Assembly: GCF_020405225.1 (NCBI RefSeq)
Contig: NZ_CP084475.1
Location: 97,990-161,989, forward strand
DNA length: 64,000 bases
Source: Natrinema sp. DC36
GTDB taxonomy: Archaea > Halobacteriota > Halobacteria > Halobacteriales > Natrialbaceae
Direction of reading: 5' to 3'
How positions within the stretch are numbered: position 1 is the stretch's first letter; each line of letters starts with the position of its first letter. The position numbers and the translations under genes are program-made. This document shows positions 26,911-34,723 of the stretch, one piece after another. The notes under the pieces were generated by a model. That model worked only from the letters and a program-made list of their open reading frames with translations, did not search any database and was not told the DNA's origin.

Positions 26911-28275
26911 TTAGATGATGCCGCCGATCACGAGAACGCCGAGGACGATTAACAGGGTCGCAACCACACTCCCGCCAGCCAGCAGCTTGTTCTCCATTGC
27001 CTTCTCGTGGAGTGGCATCTCTGCGTACTCCTCTCGGAACGACTCGAGATTCTTCTCGTCGTAAAAGTACTTCGTCTTCAGCGCGAACCGTTCGGTCACC
27101 GCACAACCTGTACAGACCGGTTCCTCTTCGAGCCGTTCGGTCTTGATGTGGCTGTCGCAGGCGATCGCCCCGCAGTTCGGACAGTAGGTGTACGTCCCGT
27201 CGACGCCGCTCGTCTCGCAGTGGACACACCGATGGATCCCGTCCTCCAGAGTGACCCGTGAGGGGCCAGCGGCATAGTGTTCGTACGGATACGAATACTC
27301 CAGTATCTCTGTCGTCTGCCGAACCTCAGGTAGATACACCGCCTCAATCGATTGCACTGAGATGTCCGAGAGATTCGGCTCACACGTCTTGTTGTAGGTG
27401 ACGTTGTTGTCGCCGGTGTAGGTCACCGTCGTCGTGTGGTAGTCCTGAAGGCGGTCAACAGCCCACTCCTTGTACTCCGTTTGGGTCTGGCCAAACCGGC
27501 GCTCCTCGACGTCATCGAATACCTCGGTAAACTGCCCGGTATCGAGGGGGACCGTCGCGTGGAGATTCTCGGTGACCAGCGTCGCGACATCGTCGTCGGC
27601 CACCTTCGGATGGCCGCGCTCAGCGTGGACAACGAACTGTGTGCGGTCGTTGATCCGGTGGATGACACCGACGGAGGTCTCGAAGACAGTGTTCGTGTCG
27701 GCGGTGATCGCGACCACCGGCCGAAACGTTACCTGCGAGTGCGGCACCGGCAGATCCGCGGCCTCGATGTGCTCGATGTCGCGGAACGCCTCCTGGACAG
27801 GTGCGTCGACATCCACCGCCGGGTCATACGGCCGTAGTGTCTCGTCACAGAGGATCTCGATGCGGCCGTTGTAGAGATCGAGAGCGATCTCGTCGGCGAT
27901 CTCCCGGAGGTCCTCGCCATCGATCAGCTCGATGGGATGGGGATCATCGTTCTGCTGGAGACGCTGGGCGTACTCCTGGGCGGGATTCGTGAACCGGCCG
28001 GTCGTCACGACCATCCCGCGTTTCGGGCCGTCAAAGTCGAACGTCGCGATCGCCGAGTGGAGCTTCTGGACGACCGGGCGCCCGACCGTCCCCGTGTGCT
28101 TGCACTCCACGATGATCGCGCGCCGAGTGCCGTCGACGACCTCCTCCATGATGACGTCCCGGCCCTCGTCAGCGGTTCGCTCAGCCTGACGGACGTTCTC
28201 GTACCCGAGATTTCGGAAGACGTCCTCTATCACGTCCTCAAACTCGAACCCTGAGAGATCGTCCAGTACAGCCAT
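26911..28275 (-). CDS. Mrr-type restriction endonuclease with zinc fingers and a C-terminal membrane anchor
   Basis: The protein has 454 residues. About 5-130 is an Mrr/PD-(D/E)xK nuclease domain: FEDVIEDVFRNLGYENVRQ, DEGRD (36-40), VECKH (56-60), then VVTTGRF and the ELIDGEDL ending. A beta-rich middle follows. Treble-clef-like zinc knuckles come next (CVHC, CPNC, CTGC, about 352-395), then a single hydrophobic helix at the very end (about 432-454). Mrr enzymes cut modified DNA. The membrane anchor is unusual and could place it where DNA enters. No methylase is adjacent. Confidence 0.75.
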   Translation of the reverse strand: MAVLDDLSGFEFEDVIEDVFRNLGYENVRQAERTADEGRDVIMEEVVDGTRRAIIVECKHTGTVGRPVVQKLHSAIATFDFDGPKRGMVVTTGRFTNPAQEYAQRLQQNDDPHPIELIDGEDLREIADEIALDLYNGRIEILCDETLRPYDPAVDVDAPVQEAFRDIEHIEAADLPVPHSQVTFRPVVAITADTNTVFETSVGVIHRINDRTQFVVHAERGHPKVADDDVATLVTENLHATVPLDTGQFTEVFDDVEERRFGQTQTEYKEWAVDRLQDYHTTTVTYTGDNNVTYNKTCEPNLSDISVQSIEAVYLPEVRQTTEILEYSYPYEHYAAGPSRVTLEDGIHRCVHCETSGVDGTYTYCPNCGAIACDSHIKTERLEEEPVCTGCAVTERFALKTKYFYDEKNLESFREEYAEMPLHEKAMENKLLAGGSVVATLLIVLGVLVIGGII

Positions 28276-28337
28276 CCCGATATACCTGAACAGTACGTTG
28301 CAACTGCCAAATACGTTGCCGAACGCAGTCCTGTCCT

Positions 28338-28368
28338 GTTTTTGAACCCCCGAGAGGGGTGCGGGGGT
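28338..28368 (+). promoter_or_regulatory. GTTTTT-hairpin leader element
   Basis: GTTTTT (28338-28343) is followed by ACCCCC (28346-28351) pairing with GGGGGT (28363-28368) and the loop GAGAGGGGTGC. It ends 29 bases before the DUF6166 ATG. The neighbour on the left is transcribed away, so no upstream gene needs terminating here. Confidence 0.6.
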
Positions 28369-28397
28369 AATCGGACGAGCCTCCCGCGAACCAACCT

Positions 28398-28850
28398 ATG
28401 AGTGGAATCAGCGACCCACGTTCGCACGTACAGTCACGGACCTCGGCTGATCCCGACGTCATCTACGTCGGTTACCGTCGTCGAGGCCGCGCTATCGTCG
28501 AGAACCAATCGGACCAAGAACAGCTCACGCCAGAGCGGAGTCTGGAGGTGGCGAATCACAGTCCTTCGGGATTCGAATGGGGATATGGTGGCAGCGGGCC
28601 GGCCCAACTCGCACTCGCCCTCCTGCTCGATTACACTGAGAACGAGGAGTTGGCGCTTGCGGAGAACGAGGAGTTGGCGCTTGCGGAGAACGAGGAGTTG
28701 GCGCTTGCGGAGTACAAGGCGTTCAAGACCGAAGTAGTGAGCCAGCTAGAGTGTACAGGACCCGACGGCTGCTGGCGACTCACCGGCCGCGAGATAGATG
28801 CAGCCCTTCGTGAGATAGTCGACGATCCAGTCGCACCGTCCGTCAACTAA
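28398..28850 (+). CDS. DUF6166-type protein with an internal 24-bp tandem repeat
   Basis: The 150-residue protein matches the haloarchaeal DUF6166 pattern: DVIYVGYRRRGRAIVENQ near the start, HSPSGFEWGYGGSGPAQLAL in the middle and LTGREIDAALREI at the end. Three exact 24-bp repeats (28638-28709) give three successive ENEELALA units in an otherwise conserved helix. Function is unknown. It opens the rightward accessory gene array and has its own hairpin leader. Confidence 0.7.
   Translation: MSGISDPRSHVQSRTSADPDVIYVGYRRRGRAIVENQSDQEQLTPERSLEVANHSPSGFEWGYGGSGPAQLALALLLDYTENEELALAENEELALAENEELALAEYKAFKTEVVSQLECTGPDGCWRLTGREIDAALREIVDDPVAPSVN
28638..28709 (+). repeat. Three exact 24-bp tandem repeats in coding sequence
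   Basis: Units at 28638-28661, 28662-28685 and 28686-28709 are identical and keep the frame, adding eight residues per unit. A related half unit follows (GAGTAC). The length and perfect identity suggest recent slippage. Confidence 0.85.
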
Positions 28851-28869
28851 CGATCACAGAAAGCAATCA

Positions 28870-29148
28870 ATGTCAGAACACACCCAGCAGCCACGTACGG
28901 GCCTAGAATCGCCGCAGAACCGTGAGTGTCAGGCACCAACCGAGTACGTCGAGCGAAGCGATGTCGGCGTCTCACTCACGGTCAAACTTACTCGCGGTAC
29001 TGGCACCCGCGATCAAGACAAGATCACGGCCAAAGTGAAGGGTAAAACGCTCGAAGACGCCCGCGAAGATATGGAAACCCTCCGCGAGTATATCCACGAC
29101 CTCGCTGAGGACACTCGCCAGATCCAGCCAGCCGACCCACACGAATAG
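28870..29148 (+). CDS. Conserved haloarchaeal protein, DUF7389-like
   Basis: The protein has 92 residues. A disordered start is followed by VGVSLTVKLTRGTGTRDQDK, KGKTLEDAREDMETLREYI and an acidic end. The basic strand followed by an amphipathic helix suggests nucleic-acid or protein binding. It starts 19 bases after the DUF6166 gene on the same strand, so the two are probably one operon. Confidence 0.6.
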   Translation: MSEHTQQPRTGLESPQNRECQAPTEYVERSDVGVSLTVKLTRGTGTRDQDKITAKVKGKTLEDAREDMETLREYIHDLAEDTRQIQPADPHE

Positions 29149-29188
29149 TATTTCTTTTGACTATTGCACAGAATCGTGTAGCCTTAGA

Positions 29189-29811
29189 ATGTACGAAGTG
29201 TGCGGTGAGAAGGAACTCAAGGTCATCCTCGCACTCGACTCAGATGATTCCATCTCCGGTGTCGCGTCGTGAATCGGCTCGAGGAGGCGGGATACGTCGC
29301 GTACGACAATGGGAACCATCTCGTCGATCAGACACTCCGAGACGCCGGTCTCGAATTTCTGACGGCGGCAGCAGACACCTCACCAACGTCGATCCCAGAG
29401 GTGTACGTCCTCCCGCAATTCGCGGGGATGGAGTATGCATACACTGGCATCGATGCGGTCTACGTCTGGACCCGCGGTGGCTACCAGGTCGCTCGCGACC
29501 CAGAGGACTATCCGCTGTTCATCGCCGTCTACGAGTCCGACCTCGACGCCTGGACGGAGTTCTTCGATCGGTTCGGAATCCCGACTTCGGAAGAGCGCCA
29601 GCCTACTGAAGATCTCGATGGCACCATCCAGGTCGTTCTGGAGTCACGGTCACAGATCGATGCCGAGATGGTCGACGGACGGCCCGTCATCCCACTCAAA
29701 GAAACCGTTGCGTTCGCAAACGAGCACTACGCGCACTTCCAGTCAGCACTCGACATGCTCGGCCGTATGTACGACGAGGTCAACACTGACGCGAACTACC
29801 GCCTAAACTAA
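29189..29811 (+). pseudogene. AbiEi-like antitoxin paralogue lacking its DNA-binding helix
   Basis: The first 27 codons (MYEVCGEKELKVILALDSDD) and the later frame from 29269 (NRLEEAGYVAYDNGNHLVDQ, VYVLPQFAGMEYAYTGIDAV, GYQVARDPEDYPLFIAVYES) align with the intact antitoxin at 63061-63735. The recognition helix between them is deleted and the frame is shifted, with a stop at 29270. The remaining 180-codon open frame could be translated from the GTG at 29269 but would not bind DNA. No toxin gene follows. Confidence 0.65.
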
Positions 29812-29871
29812 CCTGGGCTGCCAACAGAGTATCCAGGGATGTTTAATTCATCGTAGAGCAATGGCGGAGAC

Positions 29872-30030
29872 ATGGCCACGGATCTCACCGAACGGGTGCT
29901 CTCACGGTACGTGAATGACGAAATCGGTCGAGAAACAGCGATCGAACTCGTTGGACGTGACTGCGTCAAGCGTGCAGAACGCGAACTGCAGGCAGTCGAA
30001 GACGATGTTCGGTGGGGTCTGAGTGCGTGA
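29872..30030 (+). CDS. 52-residue helical protein, antitoxin-like
   Basis: From the ATG at 29872: MATDLTERVLSRYVNDEIGR, then AIELVGRDCVKRAERELQAV and a WGL tail. Short, charged and helical, it resembles small haloarchaeal antitoxins of the VapB or UPF0175 kind. No toxin gene is adjacent. It lies in the rightward array, 60 bases after the broken AbiEi-like gene. Confidence 0.5.
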   Translation: MATDLTERVLSRYVNDEIGRETAIELVGRDCVKRAERELQAVEDDVRWGLSA

Positions 30031-30074
30031 CGTGCAGCTGATAGCCGGTCACGGAAGCAGGTCAACCTAGAGCC

Positions 30075-30104
30075 GTTTTTTCTCGCCTCAAAAGTGCGGA
30101 GGCG
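30075..30104 (+). promoter_or_regulatory. GTTTTT-hairpin leader element
   Basis: A G and six T (30075-30081) are followed by CGCCTC (30084-30089) pairing with GAGGCG (30099-30104) and the loop AAAAGTGCG. The next start codon (GTG) is only seven bases beyond the stem, which would place the ribosome site within the hairpin. Confidence 0.6.
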
Positions 30105-30111
30105 AACATCA

Positions 30112-30333
30112 GTGAGTGATCCATCAGATCAATCTGTCGAATCGGGCGGTCTTACGCCAAAACAGCGTCTCGAGCCACCAAACACGCGGCTCATCAACGC
30201 CGGTATCGTGACAATCAACGACATGGAGACGTTGCGAGCCTGCGTTGCCTACGAGAATGCAAACCGGGGAAGCGTTCAGATCCTCCGCCGGCTTGAACAG
30301 CAGGCCAACGAAATCCGCTCACAAGAGGACTGA
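30112..30333 (+). CDS. Small conserved haloarchaeal protein
   Basis: The protein has 73 residues from the GTG at 30112. Its core is PPNTRLINAGIVTINDMETL followed by CVAYENANRGSVQILRRLEQ, a helical family often found on haloarchaeal plasmids. No catalytic motif is visible. It belongs to the leader-preceded array. Confidence 0.55.
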   Translation: MSDPSDQSVESGGLTPKQRLEPPNTRLINAGIVTINDMETLRACVAYENANRGSVQILRRLEQQANEIRSQED

Positions 30334-30409
30334 CGGGACATTCGGAAATGTCTGTCGGAGCCTTAATGGTTGCTAGCTCGAATAATTGGCCCACTGAATT
30401 AGAGTTTTG

Positions 30410-30435
30410 ACTATTATAGTTCAGACTATTATAGT
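30410..30435. promoter_or_regulatory. Tandem palindromic operator upstream of the ATPase gene
   Basis: ACTATTATAGT occurs at 30410-30420 and 30425-30435, each an 11-bp palindrome, centres 15 bases apart. The second is embedded in a 17-bp perfect palindrome (30422-30438). The pair ends 50 bases before the ATPase ATG and likely binds a dimeric repressor twice. Confidence 0.55.
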
Positions 30436-30485
30436 CTGATTCCTAACTTCGGAGCATATATGTACCTCCCACAACGACTCGGGGT

Positions 30486-31901
30486 ATGGACCAGTTCGTC
30501 AATCGTATCGATGAACTCGATCGGTTGCAGGCCCTCTATGAGAGTGACGCTGCAGAACTCGCAATTATTTATGGGCGCCGCCAGATCGGCAAGAGCGAAC
30601 TCGTCCGCCAATCGATTGCCGACCGCGACGATGCCGTGTACTATCAGGCAGTCCAAGGAACAGCGACGACACAGCTCAGGCGATTCGTCGAGGCAGCAGC
30701 GACGACCTATCCAGACATCACGGCCGTCAAAGAGGAATGGGAACCGCTCTTAACGTACCTCACCGACAGAGACGCCATCATCGTCATCGACGAATTCCCG
30801 TACCTCATTGAATCGAACGAGGGGCTTCCGTCGGTTATTCAACACCTGTGGGATACAGCTGTCGAGGAGAGTCAGGCGACGCTCGTACTCACAGGCTCTG
30901 CAATCGGCATAATTCATACCCACGTCCTCGATGGCGGTGCGCCACTCTACGGCCGGGTATCCCAGACACCGAATGGCCGCCTCGAACTCACCCAGCTGCC
31001 GTTTCGTTCCATCCAAGAGTTCGTGCCGACGTACGATCCCGAAGAACGGGTGTTCGTCTATGGCGTCTTCGGCGGCACACCCCGATATCTCAGCCCTCTC
31101 GATCCATCACAGAGCTTTGGAGAGAACATCACGCGGCTGTTGTGCGACCCGGATGGCCCACTCCACGACGAGCCCGAAACCGTCCTCCAGATGGAGCTCA
31201 ACGAGGTGAACACGTATTTCTCCGTACTGGAATCGATGGCCAGCGGGAACCGCAGTCGAAACGAGATCGCCCAGGGAGCCGGCATCGAGAGCACCAACAC
31301 GTCGTACTACTTCGACCGGCTGGAAACGCTCCAGATCATCGAGAAACACCATCCAGCACTCGCCGACCCGGCACGCAGCAAGCGGACGCGATACCAGATC
31401 CGGGATCCCGTGTTCCGGTTTTACTTCCGCTATCTCTACGGCCGCGGGGGACAGTACGAACTCTACGGCGAGAACGCCTACGCGGATCTCATCGAACCGG
31501 AATTGCCCGACTTCGTCAGCGAAACGTTCGAATCGCTCTGTCACCAGGCGGTGCCGGCGCTCTATGCAGACTACCAGCTCACACAGGTGCCAAGCCAGTG
31601 GTGGTACAAGGGCCGGGAGGTAGATGTCGTCGCACCAACTGACGAGTCAACGCTGATCGCTGGCGAAGCGAAATTCACCAACACCCCCCTCGGTTATGAC
31701 GTGCTCACGGATCTCGAAGACGACGTGGAGCACATCGACTGGACACCCATTGGAGGTGGTGAGCCGACGTATGAATTCGCCTTGTTCAGCCGCTCTGGGT
31801 TCAAACGCTCGGTCGAGGAAGCTGCAGACGAGCGTGATGATCTTCGTCTCTTCGATCTATCTGATATCGTTGCTATTCTTGAGAGTAAAACCGACCAGTA
31901 A
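30486..31901 (+). CDS. Archaeal AAA ATPase with C-terminal DUF234 nuclease-like domain
   Basis: The protein has 471 residues. Walker A is GRRQIGKS (30-37) and Walker B is IIVIDEFPYL (about 98-107), followed by the arginine-rich LTGSAIGII sensor region. A winged helix (about 265-310) leads to the DUF234 domain with GREVDVVAP and GEAKF near 375-400, a PD-(D/E)xK-like core. These ATPases are widespread in archaea and are linked to mobile elements and possibly defence; the real substrate is unknown. It follows tandem palindromic operator sites. Confidence 0.8.
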   Translation: MDQFVNRIDELDRLQALYESDAAELAIIYGRRQIGKSELVRQSIADRDDAVYYQAVQGTATTQLRRFVEAAATTYPDITAVKEEWEPLLTYLTDRDAIIVIDEFPYLIESNEGLPSVIQHLWDTAVEESQATLVLTGSAIGIIHTHVLDGGAPLYGRVSQTPNGRLELTQLPFRSIQEFVPTYDPEERVFVYGVFGGTPRYLSPLDPSQSFGENITRLLCDPDGPLHDEPETVLQMELNEVNTYFSVLESMASGNRSRNEIAQGAGIESTNTSYYFDRLETLQIIEKHHPALADPARSKRTRYQIRDPVFRFYFRYLYGRGGQYELYGENAYADLIEPELPDFVSETFESLCHQAVPALYADYQLTQVPSQWWYKGREVDVVAPTDESTLIAGEAKFTNTPLGYDVLTDLEDDVEHIDWTPIGGGEPTYEFALFSRSGFKRSVEEAADERDDLRLFDLSDIVAILESKTDQ

Positions 31902-31926
31902 CACCAGAGGGTAACAGCTGGGAATG

Positions 31927-31962
31927 GTTTTTCGACCCCCAAGGGGGCGCGAGGGAATCGAA
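31927..31962 (+). promoter_or_regulatory. GTTTTT-hairpin leader element
   Basis: GTTTTT (31927-31932) is followed by TTCGA (31931-31935) and CCC, pairing with GGG and TCGAA (31958-31962) across a two-base bulge, with CCAAGGGGGCGCGA between. It ends 21 bases before the next ATG. Confidence 0.55.
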
Positions 31963-31983
31963 CGTACACCCATAGGTCAATAA

Positions 31984-32403
31984 ATGAAAGAAACCAATGA
32001 GACGACAGCGTCTCGAGTAACGATCACTCTCGATAGCGCCGAGCTCCCTGTCGACGAGCAAGCCCGCAACGCGCTTCTCACCGAGTTCCGTTTACGAGTC
32101 GGCCATCTTGTCGATTGGCTTCGTGGCATCGACGCTGAGCAAGATGACATCGACATCAGTACGGGCTACCGATATGCGCAAGTTCCGGCAACGTGCCCAC
32201 TCTGTAGCGAGCGACTCGATCTCCAGAGTGTCCATCTCGATACAGAGAACGGAGCCCTGGCTAGCGCGGTGTGTTCGAGCGAGGAGTGTGACTGGAGCGG
32301 TGATGCAGTTTATCGAATCATCGACCCCGAGGGCAGCGAAAGCGACGCCTTCGAGAGTAGTGTACTGACCGGGGATATCGCGCCGGACTACCTCCCTTAC
32401 TGA
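31984..32403 (+). CDS. Conserved haloarchaeal zinc-ribbon protein
   Basis: The protein has 139 residues. The N-terminal half (VTITLDSAELPVDEQARNAL then LRVGHLVDWLRG) is helical. The C-terminal half is a zinc ribbon, CPLCSERL then CSSEECDWSG about 25 residues later. Function is unknown; the ribbon suggests DNA or RNA contact. It is preceded by a leader hairpin and sits between the ATPase and DUF6610 genes. Confidence 0.6.
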   Translation: MKETNETTASRVTITLDSAELPVDEQARNALLTEFRLRVGHLVDWLRGIDAEQDDIDISTGYRYAQVPATCPLCSERLDLQSVHLDTENGALASAVCSSEECDWSGDAVYRIIDPEGSESDAFESSVLTGDIAPDYLPY

Positions 32404-32469
32404 ACTGAGATCTGCGAGGTATCTCTGCTGAGCCGACAACGTAGCAGCCCCCACAGGGAACCAGCCTGA

Positions 32470-32511
32470 TTAACCAACATGGCATATCCAGTAGCAACCG
32501 ATGTTGGTTAA
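32470..32511. promoter_or_regulatory. 42-bp palindromic site, copy 1
   Basis: TTAACCAAC (32470-32478), 24 bases, GTTGGTTAA (32503-32511). In this copy the arms extend to 11 bp (AT at the inner ends). It lies 70 bases before the DUF6610 ATG and just upstream of that gene's GTTTTT hairpin. Confidence 0.7.
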
Positions 32512-32530
32512 CGGCTAGCCGCCGGGAGCA

Positions 32531-32560
32531 GTTTTTCTCCCCCAGGAGGGGCGCGGGGAG
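32531..32560 (+). promoter_or_regulatory. GTTTTT-hairpin leader element
   Basis: GTTTTT (32531-32536) is followed by CTCCCC (32537-32542) pairing with GGGGAG (32555-32560) and the loop CAGGAGGGGCGC. It ends 20 bases before the DUF6610 ATG. Confidence 0.6.
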
Positions 32561-32580
32561 AGTTCCCGCGTTGATTCATT

Positions 32581-33582
32581 ATGGCACTCACTGCGAGTAC
32601 GACCAGCAATGCAGCTAGCGAAATTGCAGCTGCTCGGCAGGCTGACCACGTGGCGTTCCTCCATCGAGTTCCGTTCGCATATGACGCGCGACGACTCGGC
32701 TTTCTTACAGGCTTTCGCGAGGACTGTACCTACCAACAGCAGCAGTTCAAAGCGTTAGAGTTGTCTGTTGGGATGCTCGATAACGATTTTCGAAATCCAG
32801 ACCTAGAGCGGTACGTCGAGCGCTTTTTCGAGCACGAGCCCCAGGTCGGGGTGATTGGCGATGCCTACGGAGTCGAAGAAGTGGACCGATACGTCGCTGC
32901 TGCTCGCGAGATCAAAGGAAGCTACCCAAAATCGGACCTCGTCATCGTCCCCAAATGCCGTGGCGCGATTCACGCGGTCCCTGATGACCTCGTCGTCGGG
33001 TACTCCCGGGGATACGCCGATCGACTCGCTCACGAGTTCTCAGAGCCGAGTGATTGGCGTGGTCGTCGCGTCCACATACTTGGAGGGAGTCCGCCGAAAC
33101 AACTGGACGTCATTAAGCAGCTCACCCGTCCCACACTGACGGGAGACCCACCCGCAGATATCGTCGGCCTCGACTGGAATGGTCTTCACCGTGGCGCACA
33201 GTTCGGCGAGTTCTGGACAGCTAATGGGTGGGACGACAGTGGTCGCGACGCCGAGCACATGACGATCCGAAAAACCGTTCGGTGCAGTCTCGCGAAGGTT
33301 CGAGAATTCTGGCAGGCACGAGGCGTATGGCCCGAATCGACAACTCGGAAAGACAGCGTCGAGTTCGAGTATCGCGGCCCGTCACCGAGTGATATCGAGA
33401 GTGCAGCTTGTACTGAGTGCGATGTGAACGTTTGGACGACTGAACGGGGTCCCTTCGTAGCAGAGTACGATACGGGAGTGATCTGTGGGTACTGTAGCTA
33501 CGACTGCTACTTCACGCATCGGCATCAGAACCAGCTCGAAGGGCTAGCCGGCGAACAAAGCGTCTACTTCCCGCCAGCCTGA
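32581..33582 (+). CDS. DUF6610-type protein, possible TGT/DpdA-like DNA-modifying enzyme
   Basis: The protein has 333 residues. Conserved blocks are PQVGVIGDAYGVEEVDRYV, LVIVPKCRGAIHAVPDDLVV, RRVHILGGSPPKQLDVIKQL and DIVGLDWNGLHRGAQFGEFW. They form a TIM-barrel-like pattern reminiscent of tRNA-guanine transglycosylases and their DNA-acting DpdA relatives. A C-terminal zinc-binding part follows (CTECD and CGYCSYDC, about 277-302). Assignment to DUF6610 is by pattern memory; the enzymatic role is inference. It lies directly before an ArdC-like antirestriction gene, which would suit a DNA-protecting function. Confidence 0.6.
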   Translation: MALTASTTSNAASEIAAARQADHVAFLHRVPFAYDARRLGFLTGFREDCTYQQQQFKALELSVGMLDNDFRNPDLERYVERFFEHEPQVGVIGDAYGVEEVDRYVAAAREIKGSYPKSDLVIVPKCRGAIHAVPDDLVVGYSRGYADRLAHEFSEPSDWRGRRVHILGGSPPKQLDVIKQLTRPTLTGDPPADIVGLDWNGLHRGAQFGEFWTANGWDDSGRDAEHMTIRKTVRCSLAKVREFWQARGVWPESTTRKDSVEFEYRGPSPSDIESAACTECDVNVWTTERGPFVAEYDTGVICGYCSYDCYFTHRHQNQLEGLAGEQSVYFPPA

Positions 33583-33592
33583 GCAGCGAGCT

Positions 33593-33620
33593 GTTTTTTG
33601 CGCCCCAAGGGGTGCGGCGC
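33593..33620 (+). promoter_or_regulatory. GTTTTT-hairpin leader element
   Basis: A G and six T (33593-33599) are followed by GCGCC (33600-33604) pairing with GGCGC (33616-33620) and the loop CCAAGGGGTGC. It ends 42 bases before the ArdC-like ATG and starts 11 bases after the previous stop. Confidence 0.6.
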
Positions 33621-33662
33621 GATCTGAATCGGCGCAGTTGCGATAATTCAATCCTGAAAACA

Positions 33663-34589
33663 ATGGCTACGAGTAGTGATTCGTCGGTCTCGTTCGAGAA
33701 GACCGACACCCGACACGACGAGATGCAAAGTACCATCGAAGAGTGGATCGACGACCTCGTCGACCGCGTCGACGATGCACAAGCAAGTGAGGAGTTCCAG
33801 GAGTGGTTGGATGTCCAGAGTCGTTTCCACGACTATTCGCACCGAAATACGCTCCTGATCAAGCTCCAGCATCCAGAGGCAACGAAGGTCGCAGGCTACA
33901 ATACGTGGCGAAACGACTTCGATCGACACGTCCAGGAAGGCGAACAGGCCATCTGGATCTGGGCTCCGATCATCACCAAGCGATGTCCCGAGTGTGAGAA
34001 TTCGCCCAGCTACCACGAGAAAATCGGCTGTGAGTACAACGAGACGTCGGCGGATGAGTGGTCGAAAGGCCTTGTCGGGTTCAAACCAGCACCAGTCTTC
34101 AACGTCTCCCAGACGGACGGAGAGCCGCTCCCCGAACTGAAGACCGCAGCGATGGGCGACGCCAACGACCTGGTGCCAGCGCTCAAAGGAGCAGCTGATA
34201 AACTCGGTGTGACGGTACGCATTGTCGATGCTGACGACTGGGAGCATGGCGACGCGAAGGGAGTCTGTAAGTACCGGAGCCTACACAACCTCCAGCCAGT
34301 CGTCGAAGCGATAGCCCGATCGAATCAGGCAGATCTCGCTGTCACGCTGATTCACGAGTACGCCCACGCGTTGCTACACTTCGATATCGAGGATGAACCC
34401 GAACGGGCAAAGCGCGAGGTCGAAGCAGAAGCCGTCGCGTACATCGTCGGTCGGTATTTCGGACTCGACACGAGCGGATCTGCATTCTATCTCGCTGCTT
34501 GGCAGGGCGATGACTCAGAAGCAATTCAAGAGCGCCTCGGTCGAATCAGTTCCACTGCTCAGGAGATCATTGGATCACTCGTGGAGTAA
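33663..34589 (+). CDS. ArdC-like antirestriction protein with zincin metallopeptidase domain
   Basis: The protein has 308 residues from the ATG at 33663. The N-terminal half resembles the ArdC DNA-binding domain (SRFHDYSHRNTLLIKLQHPE, then VAGYNTWRNDFDRHVQEGEQ and IWIWAP, about 53-102), with two extra cysteines (CPEC). The C-terminal half has HEYAHALLH (231-239), the zincin HExxH site, with Glu-rich helices after it. ArdC proteins come from conjugative plasmids, bind single-stranded DNA and protect incoming DNA from restriction. It has its own hairpin leader and follows the DUF6610 gene. Confidence 0.8.
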   Translation: MATSSDSSVSFEKTDTRHDEMQSTIEEWIDDLVDRVDDAQASEEFQEWLDVQSRFHDYSHRNTLLIKLQHPEATKVAGYNTWRNDFDRHVQEGEQAIWIWAPIITKRCPECENSPSYHEKIGCEYNETSADEWSKGLVGFKPAPVFNVSQTDGEPLPELKTAAMGDANDLVPALKGAADKLGVTVRIVDADDWEHGDAKGVCKYRSLHNLQPVVEAIARSNQADLAVTLIHEYAHALLHFDIEDEPERAKREVEAEAVAYIVGRYFGLDTSGSAFYLAAWQGDDSEAIQERLGRISSTAQEIIGSLVE

Positions 34590-34660
34590 CGATTCAGACA
34601 ACTTCTGGAACTCGTAACAGTCGAAACTAATCGAGTGAAGTTCCGGGTGCGTTGAAAGCG

Positions 34661-34691
34661 GTTTTTCACGCCGTCGAAGGGCGACGGCGTG
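34661..34691 (+). promoter_or_regulatory. GTTTTT-hairpin leader element, longest stem
   Basis: GTTTTT (34661-34666) is followed by a perfect 10-bp stem, 34667-34676 with 34682-34691, and the loop AAGGG. It ends 32 bases before the SWIM protein ATG. Confidence 0.65.
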
Positions 34692-34723
34692 CGCGAACTC
34701 GTCACGTCGATTCAGCCGAAATC

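Noticed and set aside
28638..28709. Short CRISPR-like tandem array
   Set aside because: Units are contiguous without spacers and stay in a coding frame.
30848..31642. A 264-codon plus-strand frame inside the ATPase gene
   Set aside because: It is a shifted reading of the AAA/DUF234 gene, which has clear Walker motifs in its own frame.
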